DNA of 64,000 bases from Kitagawia praeruptora. Taxonomy: Eukaryota; Streptophyta; Magnoliopsida; Apiales; Apiaceae. The notes under the pieces were generated by a model. That model ran no database searches. It worked only from the letters and a program-made list of their open reading frames with translations, and was not told the DNA's origin. The DNA is taken from NCBI GenBank assembly GCA_037693485.1, contig CM075347.1, forward strand, positions 149,766,501 to 149,830,500, in the 5' to 3' direction. The first letter of the stretch is position 1, and each line of letters starts with the position of its first letter. Of the stretch, positions 10,401 through 21,434 are shown piece by piece. Position numbers and translations under genes: made by a program.

Positions 10401-12630
10401 TTATTTCTTGGAAAACCAAGATACTAGGCATCCTCCCAAAAACTGACATGTACCACTTGTACTTTTTCTGTCGACCAAATGCCCGGCATAGTCTGAATCA
10501 GAAAAACATACTAAGTCGAATGGTACTCCTTTTGGATACCAAAGACCTACGTCAGTGGTTCCTTTTAAATATCTTAATATCCGTTTTACCGCGGATAAGT
10601 GAGATTCTTTTGGTGCTACTTGGAATCTAGCACACTTACCAACACTATATTGAATATCGGGACGACTTGCGGTAATATATAGCAAGCTACCAATCATGCC
10701 TCGATATTTCTTGGTGTCAACGGGTATTCCGTTTGGATCTTCTGTTAATTTATCAGAAGTCGACATGGGAGTAGATATGGGTTTTGAATTTTCCATTTCA
10801 AATTTCTTTAGCATTTCTTTACAATATTTCGATTGTGAAATATGTATGCCTTCATCCGATTGCCTTATTTGCAATCCTAAAAAGAAATTTAATTCACCCA
10901 TCATACTCATTTCGAATTCTTTGCTCATATTTTGAGAGAATTCTTTACATAGTGCATCATTGGTTGAACCAAAGATGATGTCATCTACGTATATTTGTAC
11001 AAGCAAGATATCATCTTTTTCTTGTCTTGTAAATAAGGTTTTATCGGCCGTTCCCATTTTAAAGTTATTTTCTAATAGGAACTTGATCAACCTTTCATAC
11101 CAAGCTCTTGGAGCTTGTTTCAAGCCGTATAGAGCTTTGTATAATTTGTATACATACTCCGGATGTGTGGCATCTTCAAAACCGGGAGGTTGTTTGACAT
11201 AAACTTCTTCTTCTAATATCCCGTTTAAGAAGGCCGATTTGACATCCATTTGGTATACTTTGAAATCTTTATGACACGCATATGCTAATAGCATTCGAAT
11301 TGATTCGATTCGTGCTACGGGTGCATAAGTTTCATCAAAGTCTATCCCTTCCATTTGGGTATAGCCTTGAGCGACTAATCTTGCTTTATTTCTAACAACT
11401 GTTCCGTTTTCATCTAACTTGTTTCTAAATACCCATTTGGTTCCTATTATGGAAGTATCTTTGGGTTTTGGAACAAGTTGCCACACTTTGCTACGAGTAA
11501 ATTGTAGTAATTCATCTTGCATTGCCGAGATCCAATCCTCGTCTAGCAAAGCTTCTTTAGCGGTCTTAGGTTCTATTTGTGATAGAAAACTAAGATGATT
11601 CACAACGTTTTGTACTTGTGACCGCGTTTGAACTCCTTTATTCAAGTCTCCAAGAACATTATCTAGTGGATGACTTCTAATAATAAGAATTTCTTTTGGA
11701 AGTTCTACTTCCGTTTCGGCTAATTCTAATGGATTTCTTGGGATGGGAGTTCCAAGATCCATATTTTCGAATTGTCGAATAATATTTTCTACACCGTCTT
11801 GTTCAACTTTGTCGTTTTCAACAAGATCTTTGTACTTAGATGGTGGCTTTCTTTCATCAAATGCAACATTCATAGATTCTTCCACCACAAGTGTTTTAAG
11901 ATTGAATACTCGATAGGCTTTGCTATTTGTAGAGTATCCAAGAAATATACCTTCATTTGATTTAGGATCAAATTTGGTAAGATAGTCTTTCGAGTTTAAT
12001 ATGAAGCATTTGCAACCAAATACTTGAAAGTAACTAAGCTTCGGTGTTTTGCCAAAATAAAGCTCATAAGGAGTCTTTTGAGATATTGGTCGTAACAAAA
12101 CCCGATTAAGAATATGACAAGAAGTTGACATTGCTTCGGCCCAAAAATATTTAGGTCGACGATATTCATTAAGCATAGTGCTTGTCATTTCTTGTAATGT
12201 TCTATTTTTCCTTTCTACAACTCCATTTGATTGTGGAGTGTATGGTGCGGAAAAATTATGTGTGATTCCATTTTCATCACAAAAGTTCGTAAAACTAGAA
12301 TTCTCAAATTCTTTACCATGATCCATCCGTATATAGACGATGGTATTATTTTGTTGATTTTGAATCTTTTTGCATAAGGAAGAGAAAGATTCAAAAGCAT
12401 CACTTTTTGATTTGAGAAATTCTGTCCACGTGAATCGTGAATAATCATCAACGATCACTAACGTGTATGAACAACCTCCGAGACTTTGTATTGGAACCGG
12501 ACCAATAAGATCCATGTGTAAAAGCTCGAGCGGTCTAGAGGTTGATACCATGAATTTAGCTTTGTGAGATGCTCGAATTTGTTTTCCAATTTCGCAAGCT
12601 TCACAAGTATGATCTTTTTGATAATTTAAT
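10401..12630 (-). pseudogene. S1 integrase core, RT and RNase H N-terminal part
   Basis: From the ORF start at 12551 the integrase triad is D14 (LLHMDLIGP), D77 (RMDHGKEF) and E113 (GVVERKNRT); the last two have exactly 35 residues between them. RT follows with KWVFRNKLDE, KARLVAQGYTQ, YQMDVKSAFLNG and the YVDD box in QIYVDDIIFGS. RNase H starts at SDSDYAG. The 5' limit is a frameshift near 12630: the zinc-binding CEACEIGK segment just upstream is read in this frame while the preceding ORF is not. The 3' limit is a TAA after WFSKK. The catalytic residues look intact apart from these breaks. Confidence 0.92.
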
Positions 12631-13126
12631 TTGGTATACCTCGAACATGATCTTTAGTTGATATATTTTTAATCAACTTCATGTTGGCATGTCCTAATCT
12701 TCGATGCCATAACCAAGGGTCATCGTTTGTTGTGATTAGGCATACATTCTCATTCTTGCTCATGTCACATGTGTAGACATTTTTGTTTCGAGGGTAAGTG
12801 AGAATCAATTTCCAATCTTTATCTAAAATACAACAATGAGTAGTATAGAAAATTACCTTGTAATCATTGTCGCAAAGTTGACTTATCGAGAGAAGATTGT
12901 ACTTTAGTCCAGTGACTAGTTGTACATTTGAAATCTTGAAGCGACTATTCCCGATGTCTCCAATGCCGACAATGATCCCTTGACTACTATCTCCAAATGT
13001 GACACTCCCCGCAGTGACCTTTTTAATGTTGTTCAATAGTGACTCATTACCGGTCATGTGTCTCGAACAACCACTATCAAGGTACCACATGTCTTGTTTA
13101 GCGGCAAGACACACCTACAAAATAGA
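12626..13126 (-). pseudogene. S1 aspartic protease and GAG-pre-integrase segment
   Basis: The protease motif is WYLDSGCSRHMTG, with catalytic D-S-G. The pre-integrase region follows with LLSISQLCD and WLWHRRLGH. Two in-frame stops (TGA and TAG within 13115-13127) separate it from gag. A frameshift near 12630 separates it from the integrase. The same frame continues from gag, so these are decay lesions. Confidence 0.88.
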
Positions 13127-14581
13127 TCAATTATATTTATAGGTACCCTTTTGTCTTGAGGGTCCTGGGGTTAGTCCATTATAAATAATATTCGATTTTG
13201 CATGATAAAATCTAGGTATTGAATAATCATTGTTAGGCATATAGATATTTCTAGGTGCATGATGTCTAACATGATGTTGTGGATATCTAGCATTATCATA
13301 AAATCTAGAGTTAACACGATGCATATCATTTCTAGCATTTGCAAAGTAGGGAGCATTTTGAGGATAGAAATTTCGAATAGGAACATGTTGATTTCTAGAT
13401 GCATACCTACTAGCATTGTTATAGTGCATTGTGTTCTTATTTTGATGCATTCTAGGTTGTTGAAACCTTTGGTGCATTTGACCATTATAAGCATTCTTGT
13501 TAAATGGTACTTGTTTTTCAACCTTCTTGTATGGTCTTGATCCTTTACGAATCCATACATGCTTCCCCTTGAATTCACCACTCTTGAATTTGCAATATAG
13601 GACCGAATGTCCATCTTTGTTGCAATAAGTACATTTTAAAGTTTTTGGTTTAGGAGGAGCCATTATAAGTTGCACTCTTGGTTGAACAACTTCTCTAGGA
13701 GGAGCGTTTCTATCATATCCTATACCTTCACGGTTATAGGAGACCTTTGAGTGTACCATTTTATCTAACATCTCATTGCCTTTAGTAAATCTTTGAACGA
13801 CCGTTTCAAGATTTTCTTTTTCATTTTGTAAGGCATTAATCTTGTTGTTAAAGAATCTTTCTTGATCCATAACTTGAGATATGAGCTTGAAATTTTCTTC
13901 TTTTAATCTTTGAGTTTCTTGTTGTAATTCTTTTTCTTTTAACTCAAAGATTTTTGATAGCTCATTCTCTTTTTCAAGATTGGTTTCATGAGATTGAGAT
14001 GTTGCATTATTTCGAACCATTGATTCGTTTTGAATCTTTAAGTTCAAAAGATCAACATTAAGGTTACTAATGTTGTCATTGAGTTGCAACTTCTCATTTT
14101 CTAACTCTTCTACTTGAAGTACTAATGCTACATTTTCTACTTCAAGATTGAGAGCGTTGTCTTTGAAGTTGTTTACTTCAATTTTTAAGAGATGATTTTG
14201 ATCATTTAAAAATGTCATTTCATTCTCGTTTTGAGTTTGTATATCCATCATCCGAGTGAACTCTTTACTTTGATTGTGATACAACTCTTCGAGTTTCATT
14301 TTCTCGGACCATAGTAGATGGAATCTCTTATCAACATCCTTATATTTATTGTTGATACCTACTACAAGCTCAATTAAATCATACTTACTCATATCAACTA
14401 GATTCAAATTAGATTCATCTAATTGCAATTTATTTGAGATGTAGTTGAGATTAGAACTTACCTCTTGATGAGAAGTGGAGGTTCCCGTTGAAGTAGCTTC
14501 ATCACCGATAGCCATTAAGCACAAGTTGACAACTTCTTCACTAGCTTCCGGAGCTTCTTCATCTTCACTTAAATCCCAACC
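13127..14581 (-). CDS. S1 gag C-terminal domain: coiled coil and second zinc knuckle
   Basis: Real S1 sequence starts at 14581; the first residues of the longer open frame come from the inserted S2 LTR. It opens with an acidic SEDEEAPEASEEV stretch and NLCLMAIGDEA. About 220 residues of Glu/Asn/Leu-rich heptads follow, predicted coiled coil by eye (LQVEELENEKLQLN, LEKENELSKIFELK). Then comes a CCHC knuckle CTYCNKDGHSVLYC and an Asn/His/Arg-rich basic tail. This architecture is known for Sirevirus Gag. Confidence 0.85.
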   Translation of the reverse strand, partial: GWDLSEDEEAPEASEEVVNLCLMAIGDEATSTGTSTSHQEVSSNLNYISNKLQLDESNLNLVDMSKYDLIELVVGINNKYKDVDKRFHLLWSEKMKLEELYHNQSKEFTRMMDIQTQNENEMTFLNDQNHLLKIEVNNFKDNALNLEVENVALVLQVEELENEKLQLNDNISNLNVDLLNLKIQNESMVRNNATSQSHETNLEKENELSKIFELKEKELQQETQRLKEENFKLISQVMDQERFFNNKINALQNEKENLETVVQRFTKGNEMLDKMVHSKVSYNREGIGYDRNAPPREVVQPRVQLIMAPPKPKTLKCTYCNKDGHSVLYCKFKSGEFKGKHVWIRKGSRPYKKVEKQVPFNKNAYNGQMHQRFQQPRMHQNKNTMHYNNASRYASRNQHVPIRNFYPQNAPYFANARNDMHRVNSRFYDNARYPQHHVRHHAPRNIYMPNNDYSIPRFYHAKSNIIYNGLTPGPSRQKGTYKYN

Positions 14582-15637
14582 TGTTAGGTCCAAATGTGTT
14601 GTAGAGGGGGGGTGAATACAACTTTTCGAATATGAGAAGCAATAAATACGATGCAATAAATGAACACGCAGATTCAAGGAATATATTTCTTTATATATAA
14701 CTTGAAAAGGTTGCTACAACATTCATTACAAAGTATAACATAAGTTCAGAGAGAAGTGAATGATTCTAAGCTCTGTGAATGTACTCTCTCTCTTTTTCTT
14801 GTGTTTTCTTAATATTGCTCACTTACTAAAAACATTACACAAGTGCTTCTATTTATACTACATGTAATCTATGTCCTGTAGTCTTCAAAGACTAAGATGT
14901 ACGTGGCCCAATGATGTCCACATAAATCTTGCCTTATCTTGAAAGCTTGGAAATCTGCCAATCAGAAGATGCCATGTGTCATGTTGAAGCTGCACTCTAA
15001 GTAGAACTTCTACTTGAGAATTTCTACTTAGCCATCTCGAAATTTCTAAGTCGAACTTCTACTTAGAAATATTCTACTTGGCTATCCAGAACATTTAGTA
15101 CTTAGAAAATATTCTGGTCTTCAACTTGAAACTTCAATGCACATCTTGAGCTTGTGATATCTTCATGTCTTCTTTATTCTTCACCAAGCTCTTGAACATG
15201 GATCTTTATTACTGACATAAACTTGCTATCAATGTCCTGACACTTGATGCACTGGTCTGGTTCATAAGTGACTAGTCTTGATAGTGTTTCTGCTTCTTGA
15301 ATAAATTACCATATTCACTTAGTAACTTGGCTTTCCAATATTTGCTTTCCTTCTTGTTCACTTGAAATCAATTGGTCTTGTTGATACTGATAGTTATGAT
15401 CTTGATTCTCGAATTCTCAAATCACTGAGGCATGAACAACTTTGACTTGAACTTCTCTCAATGATTTCTTCTTGGCTTGATCATAGTTAACATGTTCAAT
15501 TGTATCAATTACCTTGTTTTTATATAGTGTTGATTTCTTGTGACTTCTTGTTCTTGATTGTCTTCTGGTTAAGTATCTTTTCTTTTAATTGAGTTACATT
15601 AGTTATAGTGTTACAAGTTTATACACTCTGCCTTTCA
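14582..15637 (-). repeat. S2 3' LTR
   Basis: Plus-strand ends are TGTTAGGTCC and GCCTTTCA. Positions 14600-15637 match 20397-21434 almost perfectly. The first 18 bp have no counterpart in the other LTR. It contains a stem-loop at 14598-14622 and a cluster of TTCTACTTAG/CTAAGTAGAA inverted motifs at about 14997-15090. Confidence 0.92.
14598..14622. promoter_or_regulatory. Conserved LTR-end stem-loop (S2 version)
   Basis: GTTGTA and TACAAC pair around a 13-nt loop containing seven Gs. The same structure with other stem sequences occurs in S1 and S3. A second copy lies at 20395-20419. Function unknown; its place at the U5 end suggests a role in RNA folding, priming or transcript processing. Confidence 0.65.
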
Positions 15638-15980
15638 ATCTCCCCCAATTTGATTGTCTAACAATGACATTCAAATTAATGAAGGATAACTCAACTAAAC
15701 AAGAGACGAGAAAAGATAATTAACATTACAGTCTTGAAAAATATACAATTGAAAAGTATTTGAAAACAATACAAAGAACTTAAACTAGAAACAGAATTCG
15801 AACCTCGAATTAAAGATCATTTGAATGATTCCTATCACCTGGATTATTTCATATCTTTTAGTCAAACTTATATCACCTTATTGGATTCACTCAAAGGTGA
15901 ATTTTCCTCAAGTGAGTTAAAGCAACCGAAAGACATGAAGGTTTTCCAACTTCAAGTTCACACCACTCTGACCTTTAACC
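15638..15980 (-). other. S2 polypurine tract and 3' untranslated region
   Basis: Next to the LTR the minus strand reads AATTGGGGGAGAT, a typical polypurine tract (15638-15650). The rest of the stretch to the ORF stop is non-coding and AT-rich. Confidence 0.85.
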
Positions 15981-18773
15981 CTAATTCCATTTCCTCTTCC
16001 TAGCTTCAGCAGCTTGGTCTTTCTCTTCTTTTTGCGTTCTGCGCTTCTCCTTCTGCTGCTGTTCTTTCTTATATACTGGATCACGAAGCTGCGTCCACCT
16101 AGCATTCAACAAACTTACTGCTTCCATTTCTAGAGGATTCTTGGGCTCTGGGTAAGGATGTTTGAAAAGCCTTCTGAGTTTGTCCACCTCCTGAGTAGTC
16201 CTGATCTTTGGAATGTCCTCAAATTTCTTCATTACAAGCTGAGGTTTCCAATGAGATTTATCAGCTTTAAACTGACAGTAGATCATTTTGGGATAGCCCT
16301 TGACACGGTTAGTATTGTGGACACTAGCCGCATCTTGCTCCATTCGCTTCTTTTCCACTACTACATCAGACAGGTAACTCACGAGTCTCTGCTTTTCTTT
16401 CACATACTTAACTTCCACATCTTCCCATTTGAACATATATAACACTTTCTCCAGAAATGTAGCATCTTGAGTCTGCAGCAGCCATTTTCTACTCATATGC
16501 AAGAGTGTTTTATGCTGGTCTGCATCTATGAATACTAAGGCATCAGCTGTATCATCAACAAAAGAGTGTATCCAGTATACACTATCCCTTCCTGGAACAC
16601 CAACTGACTCCCTTATCTCTCCTTGTTCCAGTTCTCCAGAAGGAAGATTCAGAGCTTCATCTACATTCTTCATAGCTTGAAGAATATTCCATTTCTTTTC
16701 TATCAGCTCTGGTTCAACCTTCACATTATCAAGAGGGTTTGGAGCAATGATATCACACTTCCACACCTCATTGCTCTTCTTGAATATGGCACTTTCAATG
16801 ATCTTCACTGATTTATCTTTAAGCTCAGACGCGAATCCCTTACTCATCATTTGTCTACAGACGGCCTTAAGAGATTCCACTGAAAGTTCAATTAAGTCCT
16901 TTTCCTCCATGCTCACCCTCTTCAATTTACTGTCAACCACCATCCGGACAACATTAGGATATGCTGAGAATTCTGGACCCTTGTCCTCTGCTAGCTGCAT
17001 TAACTGATCCCTATACAGAATGCTTAGATTCTCAGAATGAGAGTATTGAATTTTTGTTGCTAGCAAGAACAACTCTGATGCAGATCTTCTCGTCATGAAT
17101 TGGTCATCCACATATAGGAAAGACATTGGGACTCCTTCTGTCAAAGACAATATAACCTGCCACTCCTTTAGCGTTGCATTGTATCCAACCCTGACTTTAG
17201 AAATTAATCTCTTTAATGCACTCATGTAGTCAGCAGTCATTGGATTCTGCAAATTTAGGTTGTAGAACAGATCATCTGCCTCCTTGTTATGAACTCCTTT
17301 CGTACAGGGTCCCATCAATATCTTCCTTGCGTCATCCCACTTCTGCCCTAACCTTCTATTGTCCAAATCAATTTGAGGATCAGCTAGCCTTGCAAGCTCA
17401 TAATCGTACTGCTTCCCTTGTAGCTCCGCTTTCTTTTCCTGAAACACAGCACGATCTTGCATTGCCTTCATTTTAAAGAACTCAGCTTGATCCAAGGCTA
17501 ACTTTTGAGACTTAAGGGTTTCCTCATCAACAGTAATTTCTTCAGGCCTTCCGACATACATCCCAGCACCTCCACCTTGATCCTTCAATGATCTCTTTAT
17601 AGCATGTTCCAAAGGTGCGTCTTCCATATCGGAATCTGAGTCAAGTACCACCTGTACTTTTTCTTGATGACTCAGGTCAACGAATGGCTCATCTTGCTCA
17701 ATCGCTATTGCCTTACCCTTTCTCCTCCTCAGAGCCTCTTCATCAATAGACGGCTCAATTTCTTTTTCTTTGACAAGATCAGCTTGTTCTTGAATTTCTT
17801 CGATTTGAACTCCCCGCTGTCTCGTCTCCTTTCCACTCTCCCCCTTAGGTGAGTTATCCTGAACTCCACCTTGGTCTCCAGATCCACCAGCTGCATAAAA
17901 ATCTTCAAAACCAGAACCATAGGGTCCTGCTCCACTAGCACCACCTGTACCAGCATCGGGGGGAGGTTGTTGCGGCTCGAAACACTCCGGGGGCACAAAA
18001 CTTCTGATTGCAAACATCACTCTACTGATCTCCACAGCCAGAGTATCCATTGTAAGCTCCATTGCTCCTATCCTCTCATTCAGGGTGTTTCCCAAGACAC
18101 CAGCAGCATGGCCCAAGTCATTTACCTGGTTTGTCAAAACATTAAAAGCTGTAGCTTGACTTGCCATTCGTGCTGCGTAGTCGTCAAGAGCCCTTTGATT
18201 ATTTCCAATGTTCATCCCTAACTGCCCCATTGACTGCCCAAACTGCTTCATTTGATTTTCCATAGAAGACATACGTGTATCAAGATTTTCAATATTAAGG
18301 GACGGTGTTTGGTTTAGGTGACCTCGCTCTAATACTCGTTCTGTTGGTATTTGGCGCTCGGTTTCGGGCCTTAAAAATGAAGGTCCCTCTCTCCCTAACC
18401 TCTCACACACACTCCCTGTCTCACGCTCGTGTATGTTTTCAATAAATGATCCAAAATATGAAGCAGTACCTGCAGAAACTGGATAAGCAATATAATTTGC
18501 AGTTATGGGATCAATTGCTGTTTGTTCCTGAGTTGGAATCTCAGGCTGAGAGGCTACAAAGTGTTCTTGTACGACATCAGAACTGATCCTCTTTGCAGCA
18601 TCAGTACGTACCGGTGAAGGTACGGCTGAAGCTTTTAAAGCTTCATGTCCTTTTGAAGCAACAGTATCTTCAAGAGGTACATAATCATCATCAAAATCCC
18701 TATGTGCAGATTGTTCAAGGGGAGAACCACTCTCGTGAGGTGGAGTGGTTGCGTGTGACACACTAGGGTTTGA
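15981..18773 (-). CDS. S2 ORF2, large protein of unknown function
   Basis: About 930 codons, in frame with ORF1 across one TAG; there is no ATG near the TAG, so it is a continuation rather than a separate gene. The N-terminal third is Pro/Ser/Gln-rich with a short helical segment (LDTRMSSMENQMKQF, then GQLGMNIGNN). The middle is charged (EEALRRRKGKAIA). The C-terminal half is more globular (YWIHSFVDDTADALVFIDAD, then MFKWEDVEVKYVKEKQRLV). It ends in a basic KEKRRTQKEEKDQAAEARKR tail. No polymerase, protease or zinc knuckle motif. It may be a capsid-like or regulatory protein of the non-autonomous element. Confidence 0.6.
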   Translation of the reverse strand, partial: SNPSVSHATTPPHESGSPLEQSAHRDFDDDYVPLEDTVASKGHEALKASAVPSPVRTDAAKRISSDVVQEHFVASQPEIPTQEQTAIDPITANYIAYPVSAGTASYFGSFIENIHERETGSVCERLGREGPSFLRPETERQIPTERVLERGHLNQTPSLNIENLDTRMSSMENQMKQFGQSMGQLGMNIGNNQRALDDYAARMASQATAFNVLTNQVNDLGHAAGVLGNTLNERIGAMELTMDTLAVEISRVMFAIRSFVPPECFEPQQPPPDAGTGGASGAGPYGSGFEDFYAAGGSGDQGGVQDNSPKGESGKETRQRGVQIEEIQEQADLVKEKEIEPSIDEEALRRRKGKAIAIEQDEPFVDLSHQEKVQVVLDSDSDMEDAPLEHAIKRSLKDQGGGAGMYVGRPEEITVDEETLKSQKLALDQAEFFKMKAMQDRAVFQEKKAELQGKQYDYELARLADPQIDLDNRRLGQKWDDARKILMGPCTKGVHNKEADDLFYNLNLQNPMTADYMSALKRLISKVRVGYNATLKEWQVILSLTEGVPMSFLYVDDQFMTRRSASELFLLATKIQYSHSENLSILYRDQLMQLAEDKGPEFSAYPNVVRMVVDSKLKRVSMEEKDLIELSVESLKAVCRQMMSKGFASELKDKSVKIIESAIFKKSNEVWKCDIIAPNPLDNVKVEPELIEKKWNILQAMKNVDEALNLPSGELEQGEIRESVGVPGRDSVYWIHSFVDDTADALVFIDADQHKTLLHMSRKWLLQTQDATFLEKVLYMFKWEDVEVKYVKEKQRLVSYLSDVVVEKKRMEQDAASVHNTNRVKGYPKMIYCQFKADKSHWKPQLVMKKFEDIPKIRTTQEVDKLRRLFKHPYPEPKNPLEMEAVSLLNARWTQLRDPVYKKEQQQKEKRRTQKEEKDQAAEARKRKWN

Positions 18774-19997
18774 CTAAAGTTTAGAAGTAGCAGCATGAGA
18801 AATTTTGGCTTTCTTTCGAATAAGAGGCTGCTCTTCGGGGTCACTCTCCTCATCATTTCCTACATCTACATGTGCTGGCTGTCTGGATTCCGGTGACAGG
18901 GGTGGTAAAGAATTAGAAATATAGCTCTCACCCTGGGATAGATTCTGCGGGCTAGCAGTCTCTTGGGTCTGGGAATCAGAAACATAGGAAGAGGAATGAG
19001 TAGTATGCAGAGAGAGATTACCTGATTCATTACCTTGTTCGTCACCGCTTTGCTCATCAGGAATCTCTTCAAATGCCTCAGCATGAGCAGACCGATTCTG
19101 AGCATGTGATGAAACTTGCGATGATTCCGCCAAGGTGGTAACTCCTGCATCATAGTTAAGCCACAGTTGAATATTTTCAGGAATTGACATTGGTTTACCT
19201 TGATGTTTGTCCTGATTATCAATTGTTGAAAGTGACTTAGTGCCCATCCCTAGTGGTGCAGATGTTGGACTTCTGGCAAAACTCTGTCTAACTGCAAGAG
19301 CATCCTTCGGTATTAAATCATTAATCAGCATCTGTAGGAACCGAGGAAACCAGCAGACAACATCTTTTGTGTTGAGGTCTCTGCTTGCAAGAGATCCCAT
19401 TACACCAACTATCTCCGAGAGAACTATGCGTCCATAATTTATATCCAGTTCTCTTGCTAGGGCAATTCCAAGGTTTTGCATGGGAATGGAAATTTGATGG
19501 AAATCGCTTTCTCGTGCCCGAAAACATCTTGTGATGGCCTCGAAAAAGTAATTCCATTCCACATGAAAGAATTGTTTTTGGATGTTTCCAGTGATCCGGC
19601 CAGAAGGAGGATAACATCCTATTTCTTCAAAGAAACTGAGGCGTTCTGCAGCTGTAGGTTCTGGATCATAAGCATCTTTTATCGGGAATCCCAGAACCCT
19701 GTTGACAATTTGTTCATTCACCTCATATTCCTGACCCGCTAAGGTAAACCTGAAACCAAAGGGGGTTGATTTGCTCCCAAAAGAAACCGCACTAGTCCAT
19801 AATTGCTGTAAAGCATCATGTACTAGTGTAGGTTTAGCAGTAAAAGCATCGCTAGCTTTGGAATACAAATTGAGAAATCGTATCCAAGACTTAAAGCGTG
19901 GGAGTTGATCACCAATTTCCGTAGAAATATTATAAAAATTGTTTTTAGCAAGTGAAAATTGGTGAGCCATTTTAATTAAAATGTTTTTCCTTAACAA
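18774..19997 (-). CDS. S2 ORF1, plant retroelement-associated protein, N-terminal part
   Basis: About 400 codons. The better start is the second ATG at 19970 (MAHQFSLAKNNFY). The pattern LYSKASDAFTAKPTLVHDAL, then QQLWTSA and NRVLGFP resembles N-terminal domains of large unnamed proteins encoded by non-autonomous LTR elements in asterids (recalled similarity, not searched). An acidic Ser/Gln-rich linker follows, then a basic RKKAKISHAATSK segment. It ends at TAG (18774-18776), after which the frame stays open for another 930 codons, so the stop is probably a single mutation or, less likely, a readthrough site. Confidence 0.6.
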   Translation of the reverse strand: MLRKNILIKMAHQFSLAKNNFYNISTEIGDQLPRFKSWIRFLNLYSKASDAFTAKPTLVHDALQQLWTSAVSFGSKSTPFGFRFTLAGQEYEVNEQIVNRVLGFPIKDAYDPEPTAAERLSFFEEIGCYPPSGRITGNIQKQFFHVEWNYFFEAITRCFRARESDFHQISIPMQNLGIALARELDINYGRIVLSEIVGVMGSLASRDLNTKDVVCWFPRFLQMLINDLIPKDALAVRQSFARSPTSAPLGMGTKSLSTIDNQDKHQGKPMSIPENIQLWLNYDAGVTTLAESSQVSSHAQNRSAHAEAFEEIPDEQSGDEQGNESGNLSLHTTHSSSYVSDSQTQETASPQNLSQGESYISNSLPPLSPESRQPAHVDVGNDEESDPEEQPLIRKKAKISHAATSKL

Positions 19998-20396
19998 ATG
20001 TGAATTTTAATTTTAATTTTCGAAAAACAATTAATTAAAGAATTATCAGTTATAGCCCTTTTAATTTAACAAAAAGACCAAAAGTCACTCTTGAAAAATT
20101 AAACTACGGGTTATAGATAATTATCACTGTGAGAGGCGAAAATCAACAACCAATTAACAGAATCTGATACCAGTGAAATCAGTGAAGTTATGTGTGTACA
20201 CACCAGTGAAATCGTGTGTATATGACTGTGAAGTGGTGTGTGTATATACGTGTGTATATATAACGAGAAAGAAGAACAGATACACAAACACACAAACTCA
20301 GATATTACTAGTCACTCAGATAATGGCTGTTAAAAAAAAATCGGGCAGTAATTCGTGGTCTGTATGAGTTTTATCACAAAAATCACGAACAGTGGT
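19998..20396 (-). other. S2 leader with displaced primer-site-like motif
   Basis: No gene. The minus strand contains TGGTATCAGA at about 20164-20173, matching the start of an initiator-Met primer site, but roughly 220 bp from the LTR instead of adjacent. Between them are TG/TA-rich repeats (about 20190-20265). The bases touching the LTR do not resemble a primer-binding site. Confidence 0.55.
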
Positions 20397-21434
20397 TGTA
20401 GAGGGGGGGTGAATACAACTTTTCGAATATGAGAAGCAATAAATACGATGCAATAAATGAACACGCAGATTCAAGGAATATATTTCTTTATATATAACTT
20501 GAAAAGGTTGCTACAACATTCATTACAAAGTATAACAGAAGTTCAGAGAGAAGTGAATGATTCTAAGCTCTGTGAATGTACTCTCTCTCTTTTTCTTGTG
20601 TTTTCTTAATATTGCTCACTTACTAAAAACATTACACAAGTGCTTCTATTTATACTACATGTAATCTATGTCCTGTAGTCTTCAAAGACTAAGATGTACG
20701 TGGCCCAATGATGTCCACATAAATCTTGCCTTATCTTGAAAGCTTGGAAATCTGCCAATCAGAAGATGCCATGTGTCATGTTGAAGCTGCACTCTAAGTA
20801 GAACTTCTACTTGAGAATTTCTACTTAGCCATCTCGAAATTTCTAAGTCGAACTTCTACTTAGAAATATTCTACTTGGCTATCCAGAACATTTAGTACTT
20901 AGAAAATATTCTGGTCTTCAACTTGAAACTTCAATGCACATCTTGAGCTTGTGATATCTTCATGTCTTCTTTATTCTTCACCAAGCTCTTGAACATGGAT
21001 CTTTATTACTGACATAAACTTGCTATCAATATCCTGACACTTGATGCACTGGTCTGGTTCATAAGTGACTAGTCTTGATAGTGTTTCTGCTTCTTGAATA
21101 AATTACCATATTCACTTAGTAACTTGGCTTTCCAATATTTGCTTTCCTTCTTGTTCACTTGAAATCAATTGGTCTTGTTGATACTGATAGTTATGATCTT
21201 GATTCTCGAATTCTCAAATCACTGAGGCATGAACAACTTTGACTTGAACTTCTCTCAATGATTTCTTCTTGGCTTGATCATAGTTAACATGTTCAATTGT
21301 ATCAATTACCTTGTCTTCATATAGTGTTGATTTCTTGTGACTTCTTGTTCTTGATTGTCTTCTGGTTAAGTATCTTTTCTTTTAATTAAGTTACATTAGT
21401 TATAGTGTTACAAGTTTATACACTCTGCCTTTCA
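20397..21434 (-). repeat. S2 5' LTR (inner terminus altered)
   Basis: Matches 14600-15637 with about five substitutions. The 18 bases that complete the other LTR (TGTTAGGTCC and following) are replaced by unrelated sequence on its left edge. Confidence 0.92.

Larger units (their letters stand above)
14582..21434 (-). mobile_element. S2: non-autonomous Sirevirus-like LTR element nested in S1 gag
   Basis: Two LTRs, about 99.5% identical by eye (5 differences in 1,038 bp), flank a 4.8-kb interior. CAACC at 14577-14581 and 21435-21439 is the 5-bp target duplication, and removing the element restores the S1 gag frame. The interior has a polypurine tract and one giant ORF pair but no RT, RNase H, integrase or protease motif. 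LTR outer termini match S1 and S3 (minus: TGAAAGG...GGACCTAACA), suggesting use of a shared Sirevirus integrase. Confidence 0.9.

Noticed and set aside
18755..18785. Programmed readthrough at the S2 TAG
   Set aside because: The context CTT TAG TCA is not a known leaky context such as CAA following the stop; kept only as a possibility in the findings.
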